DNA of 64,000 nt from Tachypleus tridentatus. Its lineage: Eukaryota; Arthropoda; Merostomata; Xiphosura; Limulidae. The stretch is from NCBI RefSeq assembly GCF_004210375.1, contig NC_134837.1, forward strand, positions 167,813,310 through 167,877,309, in the 5' to 3' direction. Shown piece by piece: positions 40,301 through 46,559 of this stretch. A program made the translations under genes and the position numbers. A model generated the notes under the pieces. The model did no database searches, had not been told where the DNA came from, and was given only the letters and a program-made list of their open reading frames with translations. The stretch's first letter is position 1; every line of letters begins with the position of its first letter.

Positions 40301-43300
40301 GACGGCTAGCGCAGATAGCTCTCATGTAGCTCTGGGCAAAATTCACAAAACAAACAAACAATCCCTCTAGCAAAAAAAAATCCTAAAAACAAAGCCTACA
40401 AAAACATATATTGCCCTTCTCAAATTAATGTAAATACGAAGGAAAAGTTAAGTAAAATAATTATTTTCTTGATATTGGCTTCCTACAGCAGAAACTTTAA
40501 AAAAATATATATTATTCTAATGCTAGATAATCATAGCATAAGGTGAAATTATATCAACACTTTTCTTTGATATTGTTTGTTTTTCACTTTCCCGCAAAGC
40601 TACACGAGGGCTATTTGTGCTATCCGTCTCTAATTTAGCGGTGTAAGACTAGAGGGATGGCGGCTAGTCATCACTACCCACCGCCAACTCTTGGGCTATT
40701 CTTTTACCAACGAATACTTGGATTGGCCATCACGTTATAACGCCCCCACGACTGAAAGTGCAAGCATGTTTGGTACGACGGGGATTCGAACCCGCTACCC
40801 TCAAATTACTAGTCTAACGCCTTAACCCACCTGGCCCTGCCGGGCTTAGAAAAGAGAGAGAGAGAAATACAAAGATGTATTATAAATAATAGGTTTCTTA
40901 GCACACGTTTCTTGCTTATGGTCGAGAAACACACGTTTTTTTTTGTTTTTTTTCTAATGATGGGTCAAAGTCTCACATTTTAATTTGTTTTAAGAAAGTT
41001 ACTTAAGATTTTGAAGAAAAATACCTTTTAGTTGTTTTGAATTTAGTGACTAGCTGAGTTAACCGTTCCTAATTTAGCAGTTTTTGTTTGTTTGTAGTTA
41101 AGTACAAAACTACGCAATGGACTATCTGTGCTCGGCTCACCACGAGTATTAGTCCGTAGAGATACCTCTGTGCTACTGAGGTGCATTTAGCTTTGAAAGA
41201 CCAGAGGGAATACAACTAATCATCTCTACCTACTGCCTATTCCTGGGCTACTATTTTACCAACGAATTGTGCGATTGACCGTTCCATTGTGATACTTCCA
41301 AAGCTGAAAAAATTAGCATATTTAGTTGGAGAGAATTCAAACCTGCGAACCGCAAACTACGAGTCGAGCGCTCTAATCACCTGGCCCTAGATTTTCTGAA
41401 GATATTATTGTTTTACTTTCAAAAGAACTTCACCCAATTGGTATTGATAAATTCTTGAAGAATAATTAAGCTCTGATAAAGTGTGGTTTTAATTAAAAGA
41501 CTTTATCATCACTGATTAATAGTAAAATAGAAAGAATTAGTTTTTGCGGGGCTAACTAATTTTCTCCCCATCCCAAGATCTCTAAAACATTATTGTGTTT
41601 CAGAGATACAGAGAAAGATAGGTTGTTGCGTGACATCCTTGGAGATACATAAAATTTGTAAGTTCTGTGGCAGAGTAGACCACACTGGCTGTCGTCCATC
41701 AGACTCCACTGGTACATTGTAGCAGGAGGCACATGTGTTGCAGAGCTTTCTTACACGGCCACTGTTGCCCATCCCACAGTAAAACATCTTCCTATTATAT
41801 TTATTTATACACCTGACTGGAAGTAATAAACATCTAATGTAATGTCAACAATAATTCCTCGTGGAACTTAGTTAATTGTATCCATACCGAATTTGTTGGA
41901 CACCCAAACAATTATTGTATTGGTGATGTTTTAATACTGGAGCTAGGTAACAAACTGTTTCATCATTCTTTAATGTTTATATCGGCTAGTTTGGTGTTAC
42001 ATTATATTTTATTTCTACTAAACTAAGAGTACACTACAATTCAAACTGCACACGTATTAATCATACATACAAATGCTTTATATGATCTCACACGTTGCTT
42101 GTCTCAAGTGAGTCTTTTCTTTTTCCTATCTGAAGAACGTCATTTGCCCTTAAAACGGTTTTTATTGGTTCTAACTTTGGTCTGACTCACAGATTTCTAA
42201 AGTGAAACCATTCTTTATCTCATTTCCCTTTTGAGTGTTATCTGAAGCTCAAATTGATAGAGTATAAGCCATTGTTAGTATTATCACTTCGTTTTCGTGT
42301 TTCATCAGGTCCATTATAGACTAGTTTCACAGTTTATACGCTAAAAACTGGGGTTTGATATGCGTAGTGAGTACAGTACAGTTAGCCTACTAAGTAGGTT
42401 TGCGCTTAAAATTACCAAACGTTTTATTACTATCATAATAGGAAGAAGTATAAATTCATTTTTTCTTCTATAATCAAAATGTTTTTGTCTAAGGTTTTGT
42501 CGATCCTCTGTCGAAAGGTGGCTTATATTATTATCTTATAAAACGTGTAAATCATATTTTATTAGTTGAAGTAATTTCAATAAAGTTTTCATATCTCTTA
42601 AGTGTAGACACTTTACTGTCTTTTTCTTATAATTTATAATTAATGGCTAACTTTATTTTCTGTGCTTACAAGTCCCTAATTATAAACCTTAAAAAACTAC
42701 ATGGATAATATACTAGTAAGTTCCTTACCGTATCCATTGACTGTTTTCGGTGTTGTTAGAAAAAACGATATGATAAAGAATATGAAAATATCCATTTACG
42801 ACTTAGCTTATCAATATTCATTCTATTCCTAATTTATGGTCATTTTAAGTCATCATGGTCATCATGTGTTTTGCTCTAACGTATATAAGAATTAGTTCTG
42901 TCGTTCCTTCTCAGTTATGTTCTTCTGTTTGTCTAACGTTTTCTTTTCATTCGTAAAATATTTCCACAAAAACGAGTACCTGAATATATTCACAACGTGT
43001 TATTGGACAACACTAAATTGATTTGGTGATTCTTGCGCAAAACAAAATTGAGTTAAAGACTATCGATTACATTTTGTCTCCTGTTTCTAGCAGTTCAAGA
43101 AAAGCAATAATCGTTACACTCCTAACATTACTCACTTTAGCTCAACGACATTTTTCCAATTGAGTTACGTCAATAACTATGTATTGTTGCTACTAGTCTA
43201 GAGGTTCACTTTATATTTGCCCAATCAATACACAATATAATAATATCAAACCCAAAATACTATGTTTATTGTGATACTGTTAGTTAGTAGCCTGCCGAGA

Positions 43301-45978
43301 AATTAAGAATGTTTAAATCATTTTTCTTGTCATGTCAAAAATACTCAGCTGTACTGACTTTGTTTTTCAATGATAAAATAATAGATGATTCAATTATGAA
43401 GATATAATCTCATTTGCTCAAGTTTAAAAACTAAAATTCTGAAGACCTCGAGATGAATATGACGTTGAAGTTTAGCCTTGATTAATAAAACTTTAATCGT
43501 AAAAGGTTTTTATTTCATAAATGAAATAACTTATTATTTTAAAGAAGCTTCGTTGAACTTGCCATTATAAACCAGCGTTTATGAAGTAAAAGTGTATTTT
43601 AAAGCGTTTAAATAAAGATATGCTGAAATTTGTGTTCCGTACAAAAGAACCTTCTTTGAATTAGAAAATTGGAGAATAAAATACAGCAAAATAAAAACAA
43701 CAAATAACGTAAGTACCTTATTTTATAAACTGTATTAATTACATCTTTGATACAACACCTCCTGCGACCAAAGTTTTCACATTTAAGCTGTTCAATATTT
43801 TTTCAAGAAGGTCAATATTTTGTGTATCCTACTGGTGACGAACAATTTAAAATTGATCCATGTAACCTACAAATCACAAAAACTAACCAGTTCTTAGATT
43901 AGATCATTTTTAGAAACGTGCTGTAAAAGTTAACCATTATTAGATCAAACAATTTTTATAAATAAGCTGTAAAAGCTAACCATTCTTAGTTCGGGCTTCG
44001 CATGGTCAGGTGGTTAAGGCACTTGACTCCCAATACGAGATTCACGTGTTCGAATTCCGGTTACACCATACGTGCTCGCCATTTTAGCTGTGGGAGTGTT
44101 ATAATGTAACGATCAATTCCACTATTCGCTGGTAAAATAGTATCCCAAGAGTTGGAACTGGGTGGTGATGATAAGCAGCCTTTCTTGTAGTCTTACACTA
44201 CGAAATTAGTGATGGCTAGCGCAGATAACCCTCGTGTAGCTTTGCGCGAAATTACAAAAAACAACCAAACTCTTAGCTCGAATCATTCTTAGAAATGTGC
44301 TGTGAACGCTAACCACTATTAGTTCAGATAATTTTTAGAAATGTGCTGTAAAGGTTAACAACTCTTAGTTTGAATCATTCTTAGAAACGTGCTATGAACA
44401 TTAATTACGCTTAGTTCACATAATTCTTAGAAACGTGTCGTAAACGCTAACCACTCTTGGCTTAGATCATTCCTAGAAATGTGCTTAAAAGCTAATAATT
44501 CTTAATTAAGATTATTCTAAGATATGTACTTAAACGCTAATAACTCTTACTTCAGATCATTCCTAGAAATGTACTCAAAAGCTAATAATTCTTAGTTCAG
44601 ATTATTCTAACACATGAGCTGCAAAAGAATTATATATTTATCACGAAAGTAATACTTTTATTTCTAGGAAAAACTCTAACGACACAAAATGAAAACTGTG
44701 CCAATAATCATCTACGGAATGCCATTTTCCGGTGGGTCAGCATTAAATCCTCAGACTTACCACGCTAAAATTGGGTTTCGATACCCGCTGTGGGCAGAGC
44801 ACAGATAGTTTCTTATGTAGCTTTGCACCCAATGAATAAATACGCAAACAATATAAGAAACGTGTAGGAGAAACAGTACAAATATTTTACAAAAAAACCA
44901 AAAACATTCGAACAAGTACGTATAACAACTAGTAACAATGCTGATAAAAATAATGTGACGAACAAGTATTATGAAATATAATTGACTTTTATAAAAACTA
45001 GGATTAAGATACTCGGTAAGGGAAATAAAATTATCTTCTTTTTAAATATCTAATAATCTCATTGGACGCTTACTAAATACCTTACTTTGTGGAAGGTAAT
45101 AACTGATTCAATTAACTGATTAAGTACTTGTGTCTTTAAGTTCGAGGTCAAAAGTCAATAGAGAAGCAGAAATCTAGTCTCTTCCAGGTTTTGCTTATTA
45201 TTGTTCCCATTATCGGTACAAAATTCTGAAAGAAAACTGCCCATATACACTCTGGGTGTTGGATGCTAACACATATAACATTCACATGTACATAATGACC
45301 ATTCTTATAACATTATAACAGTCACCCGTTTTACAGTATACATCGTATGGAGTTTATACATTTTTTAAAACAATTTTAAGTTTATTGTTAGCTTGTCATA
45401 ATTATACATCTTATTTAACTGGTAATTTATTATAGGTACGTTTCTTATGAATAAAAGGTAAGTTTTATTTATATAGACTAGATTTAAGTTTTAATTTTAT
45501 GTTTAATTCTTAGCTTCCTTATGTTCAAAAGTTATTAGCTATTACTAGAAACATTCGAAGAATCTATTACAATAGACAATAGCAGTAATTAACAATGATC
45601 ATTCGTAGAAACATGTATTGAAATAGGAACAATAATATGTAAATTTTCCACTCTATGTGATCAGTCAAATGAAAATGCTAAACATAGTAAAGATATTTCA
45701 TTCAGAACACTAAAAAAAAACCTAATAGAAACACCTTTCAAGAAACTTGTATGGGAAACAGAAATACAGGAATCACACCTACAAATCATTTACTCGGGAT
45801 GTTCCAAGAAACTTGTATGGGAAACAGAAATACAGGAATCACACCTACAAATCATTTACTCGGGATGTTCCAAGAAACTTGTATGGGAAACAGAAATACA
45901 GGAATCACACCTACAAATCATTTACTCGGGATGTTCCAAAAATTTTTACTGGTAACAGCACCAATATGAATAATAGAC

Positions 45979-46059
<81 letters not shown>

Positions 46060-46542
46060 TAACTTTCAAGCTGTGTTAAACATATTTTATTTAATATTAA
46101 TAAAAAGTTAACTACCCTCGCTTTTAAGAAACCTGAGAAAGACACATCCAAACCAGTAGTGGTTAAAAACCAAGTTGTTGTAATAACTATTTCAATAATA
46201 TTTAACAAATACAATGAAAAAAAGGTGTCGAAACCACAAGACTTCCTTAGTATCTGAGCTGGTAAGCAGCTTTTGTGAATACTTTTTGAAGTATTTTGAT
46301 ATATGACTGTAAGATAGTAAAATATGAAACATGAGAAGTACCTTCCATTTGTGAATCTTCGAAATGAATACCAATACAGCTCTGTCACTGTTTTACTTTT
46401 AAGTTTTTATAATACTGGTAGTGTCGGAAATATTATAAAAAAGCATTTATTTAAGACCAAAAATTAACAAGTGAAAATAATGAAATAATAAACAGTATTA
46501 CCTCGATGGTTTTTAGCCTGTTTGACTTCTCCATATAGTAAC
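19116..46542 (-). CDS. Ionotropic receptor (IR/iGluR family), spliced, 5' end missing
   Basis: A ligand-gated cation channel subunit of the invertebrate ionotropic receptor family, expected in the plasma membrane or dendrite of chemosensory neurons. Nine exons (19116 to 39593) join with matching phases into about 450 residues; two more (41755-41791 and 46502-46542) probably precede them. Order: S1 half (NKTLLVGSVN, then GSGFTFEIINQLALHFNF), M1 (VWLLIIVATISMGLVIYS), pore, M3 with the FYTANLTAFLT signature, S2 half, M4 (SALFMYVGGLLGSTAVVI) and a basic 26-residue tail. The S1 arginine (KTRERMK) and S2 acid (LGEMY) that contact the ligand alpha-amino and carboxyl groups in glutamate receptors appear kept. 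The M1-to-pore pattern with LWLVYSGLVKQG recalls co-receptor-like IRs such as IR93a, but this subfamily call is a guess. The amino-terminal domain and start were not found. Confidence 0.88.
19447..19719 (-). repeat. SINE1 copy, CGCG-type head
   Basis: Reverse-oriented full SINE1 about 50 bases upstream of exon A, in the A-B intron. Target duplication AAAACTGTCA at 19437-19446 and 19720-19729. Its head is the TAACGCG-rich variant. Confidence 0.9.
20370..20538 (-). CDS. Receptor exon B (S2 lobe)
   Basis: Encodes YIMLGEMYILNNMVFQS, CVLTTGRFRFYKRPIG and MPHETPFGEDFIK. The Glu in LGEMY aligns by position with the acidic ligand contact of S2 (for example in YAYLLESTM of AMPA receptors). Acceptor TTTTTTAG, donor GTAAGT. 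Phase 1 in, phase 2 out, both matching its neighbours. Confidence 0.92.
20580..21740. other. Intron sequence, nothing recognised
   Basis: Part of the B-C intron. No known repeat or coding segment was recognised. Confidence 0.35.
21743..21868 (+). repeat. SINE2 copy in the B-C intron
   Basis: Head CTTAGTGGTCCAGCGGTATG, then GGGTTCCCATACCCGTG and an AACTAATAAA end. Diverged but full length. Confidence 0.75.
22746..23223 (+). repeat. SINE1 copy interrupted by a foldback insert
   Basis: A SINE1 head and body run from GGCCCGGCATGGCC to about 22970 (GGACGGCTAGCACAGAT). The matching 3' end (TTCGTGTAGCTTTGCGCG, then AAATTC) resumes at about 23190. About 215 bases of unrelated sequence, mostly a palindrome, sit between. 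A purine-rich AGAAAGAAAG run follows. Confidence 0.85.
23016..23188. mobile_element. Palindromic foldback insert
   Basis: Two arms of about 80 bases are inverted copies: the left begins GTCTCAGAACGGCTGGTATG and the right ends in its complement (GTTCTGAGAC at 23179-23188). A short spacer lies near 23095-23103. Each arm, read outward from the centre, has an AAGATGA, then AGGAAGGTC, then AAACGTTGTTTTCTCC-type order. That order resembles the tail of Penelope-like retroelements, some of which carry hammerhead ribozymes. The family call is from memory. The asymmetric left flank (22976-23015) may belong to the same insert. Confidence 0.7.
24068..24168 (+). repeat. SINE2 copy, truncated
   Basis: CTCCCAGTGGGTCAGCTGTA head with GTTCGAGTTTCGAGCACAGA and a TGCTTAACAACATCC end. 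The middle is shortened. It lies in the B-C intron upstream of exon B and downstream of exon C. Confidence 0.65.
24333..24438 (-). CDS. Receptor exon C (S2 lobe)
   Basis: Encodes INNDTTFEELRASRIK, then SDFEEARKKVEKG. Acceptor ACGTTTTAG, donor GTAAAA. Starts in phase 0 and leaves one G that pairs with exon B's GC to give Gly. It is the hinge-side part of S2. Confidence 0.88.
24646..24860 (-). CDS. Receptor exon D (pore, M3, S2 start)
   Basis: Encodes the end of the pore loop, M3 (ILYATWWIFALVLTAFYTAN, then LTAFLT) and the first part of S2 to DSALEAALE. FYTANLTAFLT is the family counterpart of the SYTANLAAF gating motif. Acceptor CATTTTGCAG, donor GTCAGT. Phase 1 in, phase 0 out. This is the exon that fixes the family. 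Confidence 0.95.
24880..25690. other. Intron sequence, nothing recognised
   Basis: AT-rich part of the D-E intron with no known repeat. Confidence 0.35.
25700..25900 (-). repeat. SINE1 copy, heavily decayed
   Basis: Scattered matches in the order of reversed SINE1: AAGACAGCTAGT, a TTTGCTGAGCAAATA stretch, GAACCATAAACTCTCGGATT and CACATTAACCAATAGG. Much older than the copies with intact target duplications. Confidence 0.45.
26094..26395. repeat. 43-bp minisatellite, 7 copies, in the D-E intron
   Basis: Units of exactly 43 bp, with GAAAATGCGC starting at 26101, 26144, 26187, 26230, 26273, 26316 and 26359. Each continues CACTGTTAC, then TGAACCTATA and CAGATAAAATA. Copies differ by a few bases (ACATT or CCTTG, TACC or TAGC), with similar neighbours sharing variants. 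Confidence 0.97.
26894..27056 (-). CDS. Receptor exon E (M1 to pore)
   Basis: Encodes the hydrophobic M1 segment VWLLIIVATISMGLVIYS, a basic linker (NKGRKYRNG) and LECLWLVYSGLVKQG leading into the pore. Acceptor AAATCTGCAG, donor GTAATT. Phase 0 in, and one base out that completes Gly with exon D. Confidence 0.93.
27060..28000. other. Intron sequence, nothing recognised
   Basis: E-F intron, AT-rich, with no supported repeat or coding segment. Confidence 0.35.
28005..28150 (-). repeat. SINE1 copy, decayed and shortened
   Basis: TTCGCACAAAGCTGCTCAAC, then GAACAAGATTAGAGGGTAAG, CGTCCTCACAGCC and a B-box remnant CGGTTTCGATCCCG. The middle is deleted. Confidence 0.55.
28337..28609 (-). repeat. 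SINE1 copy beside a splice donor
   Basis: Full reverse SINE1 with a GAGTCGAACCC B box. Imperfect duplication CCGTTAAT and CCATTAAT on the two sides. Its head ends only about 35 bases downstream of the exon F donor on the minus strand, so it starts almost at the beginning of the F-E intron and is sense with the transcript. Confidence 0.88.
28643..28801 (-). CDS. Receptor exon F (S1 lobe, ligand-site arginine)
   Basis: Encodes KVDIAGALFTKTRERMKAVS, then FEDEIGILMKMP and LLAPFKPQ. Aligned without gaps to the DIAIAPLTITYVRE pattern of glutamate receptors, the second Arg of KTRER falls on the ligand-binding arginine and the Thr of LFT on the conserved Thr. Acceptor TTTTTTGTAG, donor GTATGT. Phase 0 at both ends. 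Confidence 0.93.
28925..29295. repeat. 34-bp tandem repeat, about 11 units, two alternating forms
   Basis: Units of about 34 bp with CTATAATAAC followed by either CAATAAAGTGATGGCTGCC or CGACAAAATGATGGGTGTC. The two forms largely alternate, giving a 68-bp higher-order period, broken by three CAATAAAG units in a row in the middle. Lies in the F-G intron. Confidence 0.93.
29640..29755. repeat. Short 34-bp tandem repeat, about 3.5 units
   Basis: Units of the form AATCACGTNGATGTAAATCA followed by TAAGTGTAGTCAGC, decaying at both ends (AATCATGTGGCG first, AATCACGTCAAG last). Its sequence is unrelated to the repeat 350 bases to the left. Confidence 0.8.
29760..30460. other. Intron sequence, nothing recognised
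   Basis: F-G intron. A GC-richer stretch near 30190-30300 (CCACCAGACCTTAACCG) may be a repeat but I do not recognise it. Confidence 0.3.
30467..30570 (-). repeat. SINE2 copy, variant b
   Basis: Reverse copy: GGGCTATCTACTGAGTTCAC, CGAGGTGAATCGAACCCCTG and TACCGCTATACCAGCGG. The B box (complement GGGGTTCGATTC) is well kept. Confidence 0.8.
31527..31629 (-). CDS. Receptor exon G (S1 lobe)
   Basis: Encodes YQIVVPEDCAFGRLVKLANG, then TLSWTGIMKMLVDK. Its start was fixed by phase: the acceptor after ATTATAAAAG leaves one T that completes Ser with the AG of exon H. Donor GTAAGT, phase 0 out. WTGIMKMLVDK matches the W-G-M-x-x-L-V place before the DIA strand in glutamate receptors. Confidence 0.9.
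31905..31995 (+). repeat. SINE2 copy, decayed
   Basis: CTTCAGTGGTTCACTGGTTT, then CGGATTTCGATAACCATAAT and GGCAGAGCTCAGAAAGC. The tail is lost. Confidence 0.6.
32092..32365 (+). repeat. SINE1 copy, full length
   Basis: GGCCCGGCATGGCCAGGTGA head, B box GAGTTCGAATCCCCG, intact body and CAAAACAAACAAA tail. Antisense to the receptor transcript in the G-H intron. Confidence 0.92.
32370..33365. other. Intron sequence, nothing recognised
   Basis: G-H intron. No open frame with family resemblance. Confidence 0.35.
33370..33424 (-). repeat. SINE1 tail fragment
   Basis: Only the 3' end of a reversed SINE1 is present (TTTCGCGCACACCTACACG, then TTAGCCGTTCCTAATTTAGC). It is abutted by a complete copy in the same orientation, and the missing part does not resume on the far side. 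Confidence 0.7.
33425..33702 (-). repeat. SINE1 copy
   Basis: Reverse full-length copy with TTTATTTGTTTGTTTT tail, body and head ending CCACCTGATCATGCTGGGCC. Moderately diverged (GTATACGGCTGAAAGATC). Confidence 0.88.
33710..35650. other. Intron sequence, nothing recognised
   Basis: G-H intron, strongly AT-rich in 34790-35540. Chance frames only. Confidence 0.35.
35655..35755 (+). repeat. SINE2 copy, variant b, decayed
   Basis: TAGCTCTTGGAACAACAATA, AGTCTACGGATTTATAACTC, TCTCCTCCGTGGATAGCCTG and CTATAAAACACACACGC in family order. Confidence 0.6.
36000..36700 (-). pseudogene. Second gypsy-type relic, internally deleted
   Basis: On the minus strand a CCHC-knuckle pattern (CSKCRGLGH, then one stop, then AQDC) lies near 36640-36680. 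About 400 bases further on, FHNGEMVWLNNLYRKR and PKFNRCWEG (about 36190-36270) resemble the GPY/F end of a gypsy integrase, continued in another frame by HVIYGIQKGGHLNPRVI. The knuckle belongs to gag and the WEG motif to the end of pol, so most of the element is deleted between them. Stops and shifts are present. Confidence 0.55.
37218..37318 (-). CDS. Receptor exon H (S1 lobe)
   Basis: Encodes DVLQNVIKLKNRNYEGSGFT, then FEIINQLALHFNF. The GFTFEIINQLA part matches the GY-x-I-D-L-L-x-x-L-A stretch of glutamate receptor S1 domains. Acceptor CTTTAATAG, donor GTATGA. Phase 0 in, phase 2 out; the split codon with exon G gives Ser. Confidence 0.92.
37330..37995. other. Intron sequence, nothing recognised
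   Basis: H-I intron, AT-rich. Confidence 0.35.
38001..38126 (+). repeat. SINE2 copy, full length
   Basis: Head ATCCCAAAGTGGTACAGCGG, TTTCGATACCCGTGATGGGT, AGCCCATTGTGTAGCTTC and AAACAAACAAAC tail. A perfect 10-bp duplication TCTCTGTGGA (37991-38000 and 38127-38136) defines the family's ends. Confidence 0.92.
38765..39037 (-). repeat. SINE1 copy, full length
   Basis: Reverse copy with GGAATCGAACCCGC B box and GCCAGAA head end. A TTTTGTTTTGT-type sequence on both sides suggests the target duplication. Confidence 0.88.
39532..39593 (-). CDS. Receptor exon I (start of S1 lobe)
   Basis: Encodes NRLQPRLNLQNKTLLVGSVN, the first strand of the ligand-binding domain (the L-x-V-x-T position of glutamate receptors). 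Acceptor AACATTTCAG, donor GTAAGT. It starts with two bases GC, needing one base from the previous exon, and ends in phase 0. Confidence 0.87.
40085..40361 (+). repeat. SINE1 copy
   Basis: GGCCCGACATGACCAGGTGA head, GATTCAAATCCCG B box and CAAAACAAACAAACAA tail. Confidence 0.88.
40573..40845 (-). repeat. SINE1 copy
   Basis: Reverse copy with TTGTTTGTTTTTCACTTTCC tail and GGATTCGAACCCGC B box. About 210 bases from the previous copy and oriented toward it. Confidence 0.88.
41031..41390 (-). repeat. SINE1 copy split by a SINE2
   Basis: Tail part 41031-41078 (GTTTTGAATTTAG to CCTAATTTAGC) and the remainder 41185-41390 (AAAGACCAGAGGG to CACCTGGCCC) form one old SINE1, interrupted by a SINE2. Confidence 0.85.
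41079..41184 (-). repeat. SINE2 copy nested in SINE1
   Basis: A reverse SINE2 (TTTGTTTGTTTGTAGTTAAG, CTCACCACGAGTATTAG and ACCTCTGTGCTACTGAGGTG). A perfect 7-bp duplication ATTTAGC (41072-41078 and 41185-41191) is made of SINE1 sequence, proving it inserted later. Confidence 0.88.
41400..42300. other. Intron or 5' region, one candidate exon inside
   Basis: Apart from the candidate exon at 41755-41791 I see nothing. A 65-codon minus frame at 41590-41787 extends through the exon's donor but in a different frame from the receptor. Confidence 0.35.
41755..41791 (-). CDS. Candidate receptor exon J
   Basis: Reads EDVLLWDGQQWP plus one T, which completes Cys with the GC of exon I. Donor GTAAGA is good; the acceptor AAATATAATAG lacks a pyrimidine tract. 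Support is the phase match on both sides (phase 0 in from exon K) and a WDG pattern common just before the ligand-binding domain. At 37 bp it could be chance. Confidence 0.45.
42305..42425 (+). repeat. SINE2 copy, decayed
   Basis: TATACGCTAAAAACTGGGGT, then TTGATATGCGTAGTGAGTAC and GCGCTTAAAATTACCAAAC in family order. Confidence 0.6.
42430..43880. other. Spacer, nothing supported
   Basis: AT-rich. A minus-strand stretch near 43760-43840 reads as peptide in two frames but cannot be joined in phase to neighbouring exons. Confidence 0.3.
43885..44640. repeat. 46-bp minisatellite split by a SINE1
   Basis: Diverged units of about 46 bp with the core TTAGTTCAGATNATTCTTAG, then AAATGTGCTGTAAA and GCTAACCACTC. 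Two to three units lie left of the SINE1 at 43990-44269 and about nine to its right. Right-hand units lose GCTG progressively (AATGTGCTTAAAAGC), which gives an order of decay. Confidence 0.85.
43990..44269 (+). repeat. SINE1 copy inside the minisatellite
   Basis: GGGCTTCGCATGGTCAGGTG head, GTGTTCGAATTCCGG B box and full body to ACAACCAAAC. Flanked on both sides by the CTTAGNTCG part of the 46-bp unit, so it split a pre-existing array. Confidence 0.88.
44722..44850 (+). repeat. SINE2 copy
   Basis: ATTTTCCGGTGGGTCAGCAT head, GGGTTTCGATACCCGCTGTG, GGGCAGAGCACAGATAG and an AATGAATAAATACGCAAAC end. Confidence 0.8.
44860..45735. other. Spacer, nothing recognised
   Basis: AT-rich, no supported feature. 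Confidence 0.35.
45739..45936. repeat. 66-bp tandem repeat, 3 identical copies
   Basis: Units start CAAGAAACTTGTATGGGAAA at 45739, 45805 and 45871 and end CGGGATGTTC. I see no differences between the three, so the array is recent. Because 66 is a multiple of 3, repeats stay open in more than one frame, making long but meaningless open frames here. Confidence 0.96.
45979..46057. repeat. (TAA)n microsatellite
   Basis: About 26 uninterrupted trinucleotide units, 40 bases after the 66-bp array. Likely length-variable between individuals. Confidence 0.97.
46502..46542 (-). CDS. Candidate receptor exon K
   Basis: Reads YYMEKSNRLKTIE between the acceptor CATACCTATTTAG and donor GTAATA. Two bases GT at the start need one base from an unknown earlier exon (RGT, for instance Gly). 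It ends in phase 0, which fits candidate exon J. It would lie at the end of the amino-terminal domain. The splice sites are good, but 41 bp is short. Confidence 0.45.
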
Positions 46543-46559
46543 CTAAATAGGTATGTAAT

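Noticed and set aside
41590-41787. Cys-rich 65-codon minus frame
   Set aside because: No family recognised. Only a different frame of its first 37 bases fits the receptor.
43760-43840. Minus-strand peptide-like stretch (LLEKILNSLNVKTLV)
   Set aside because: It cannot be joined in phase to exons J or K, which connect without it.
45747-46388. Repeat-rich proteins, including poly-Ile and poly-Tyr runs
   Set aside because: They are made by translating the 66-bp array and the TAA microsatellite, not by a gene.
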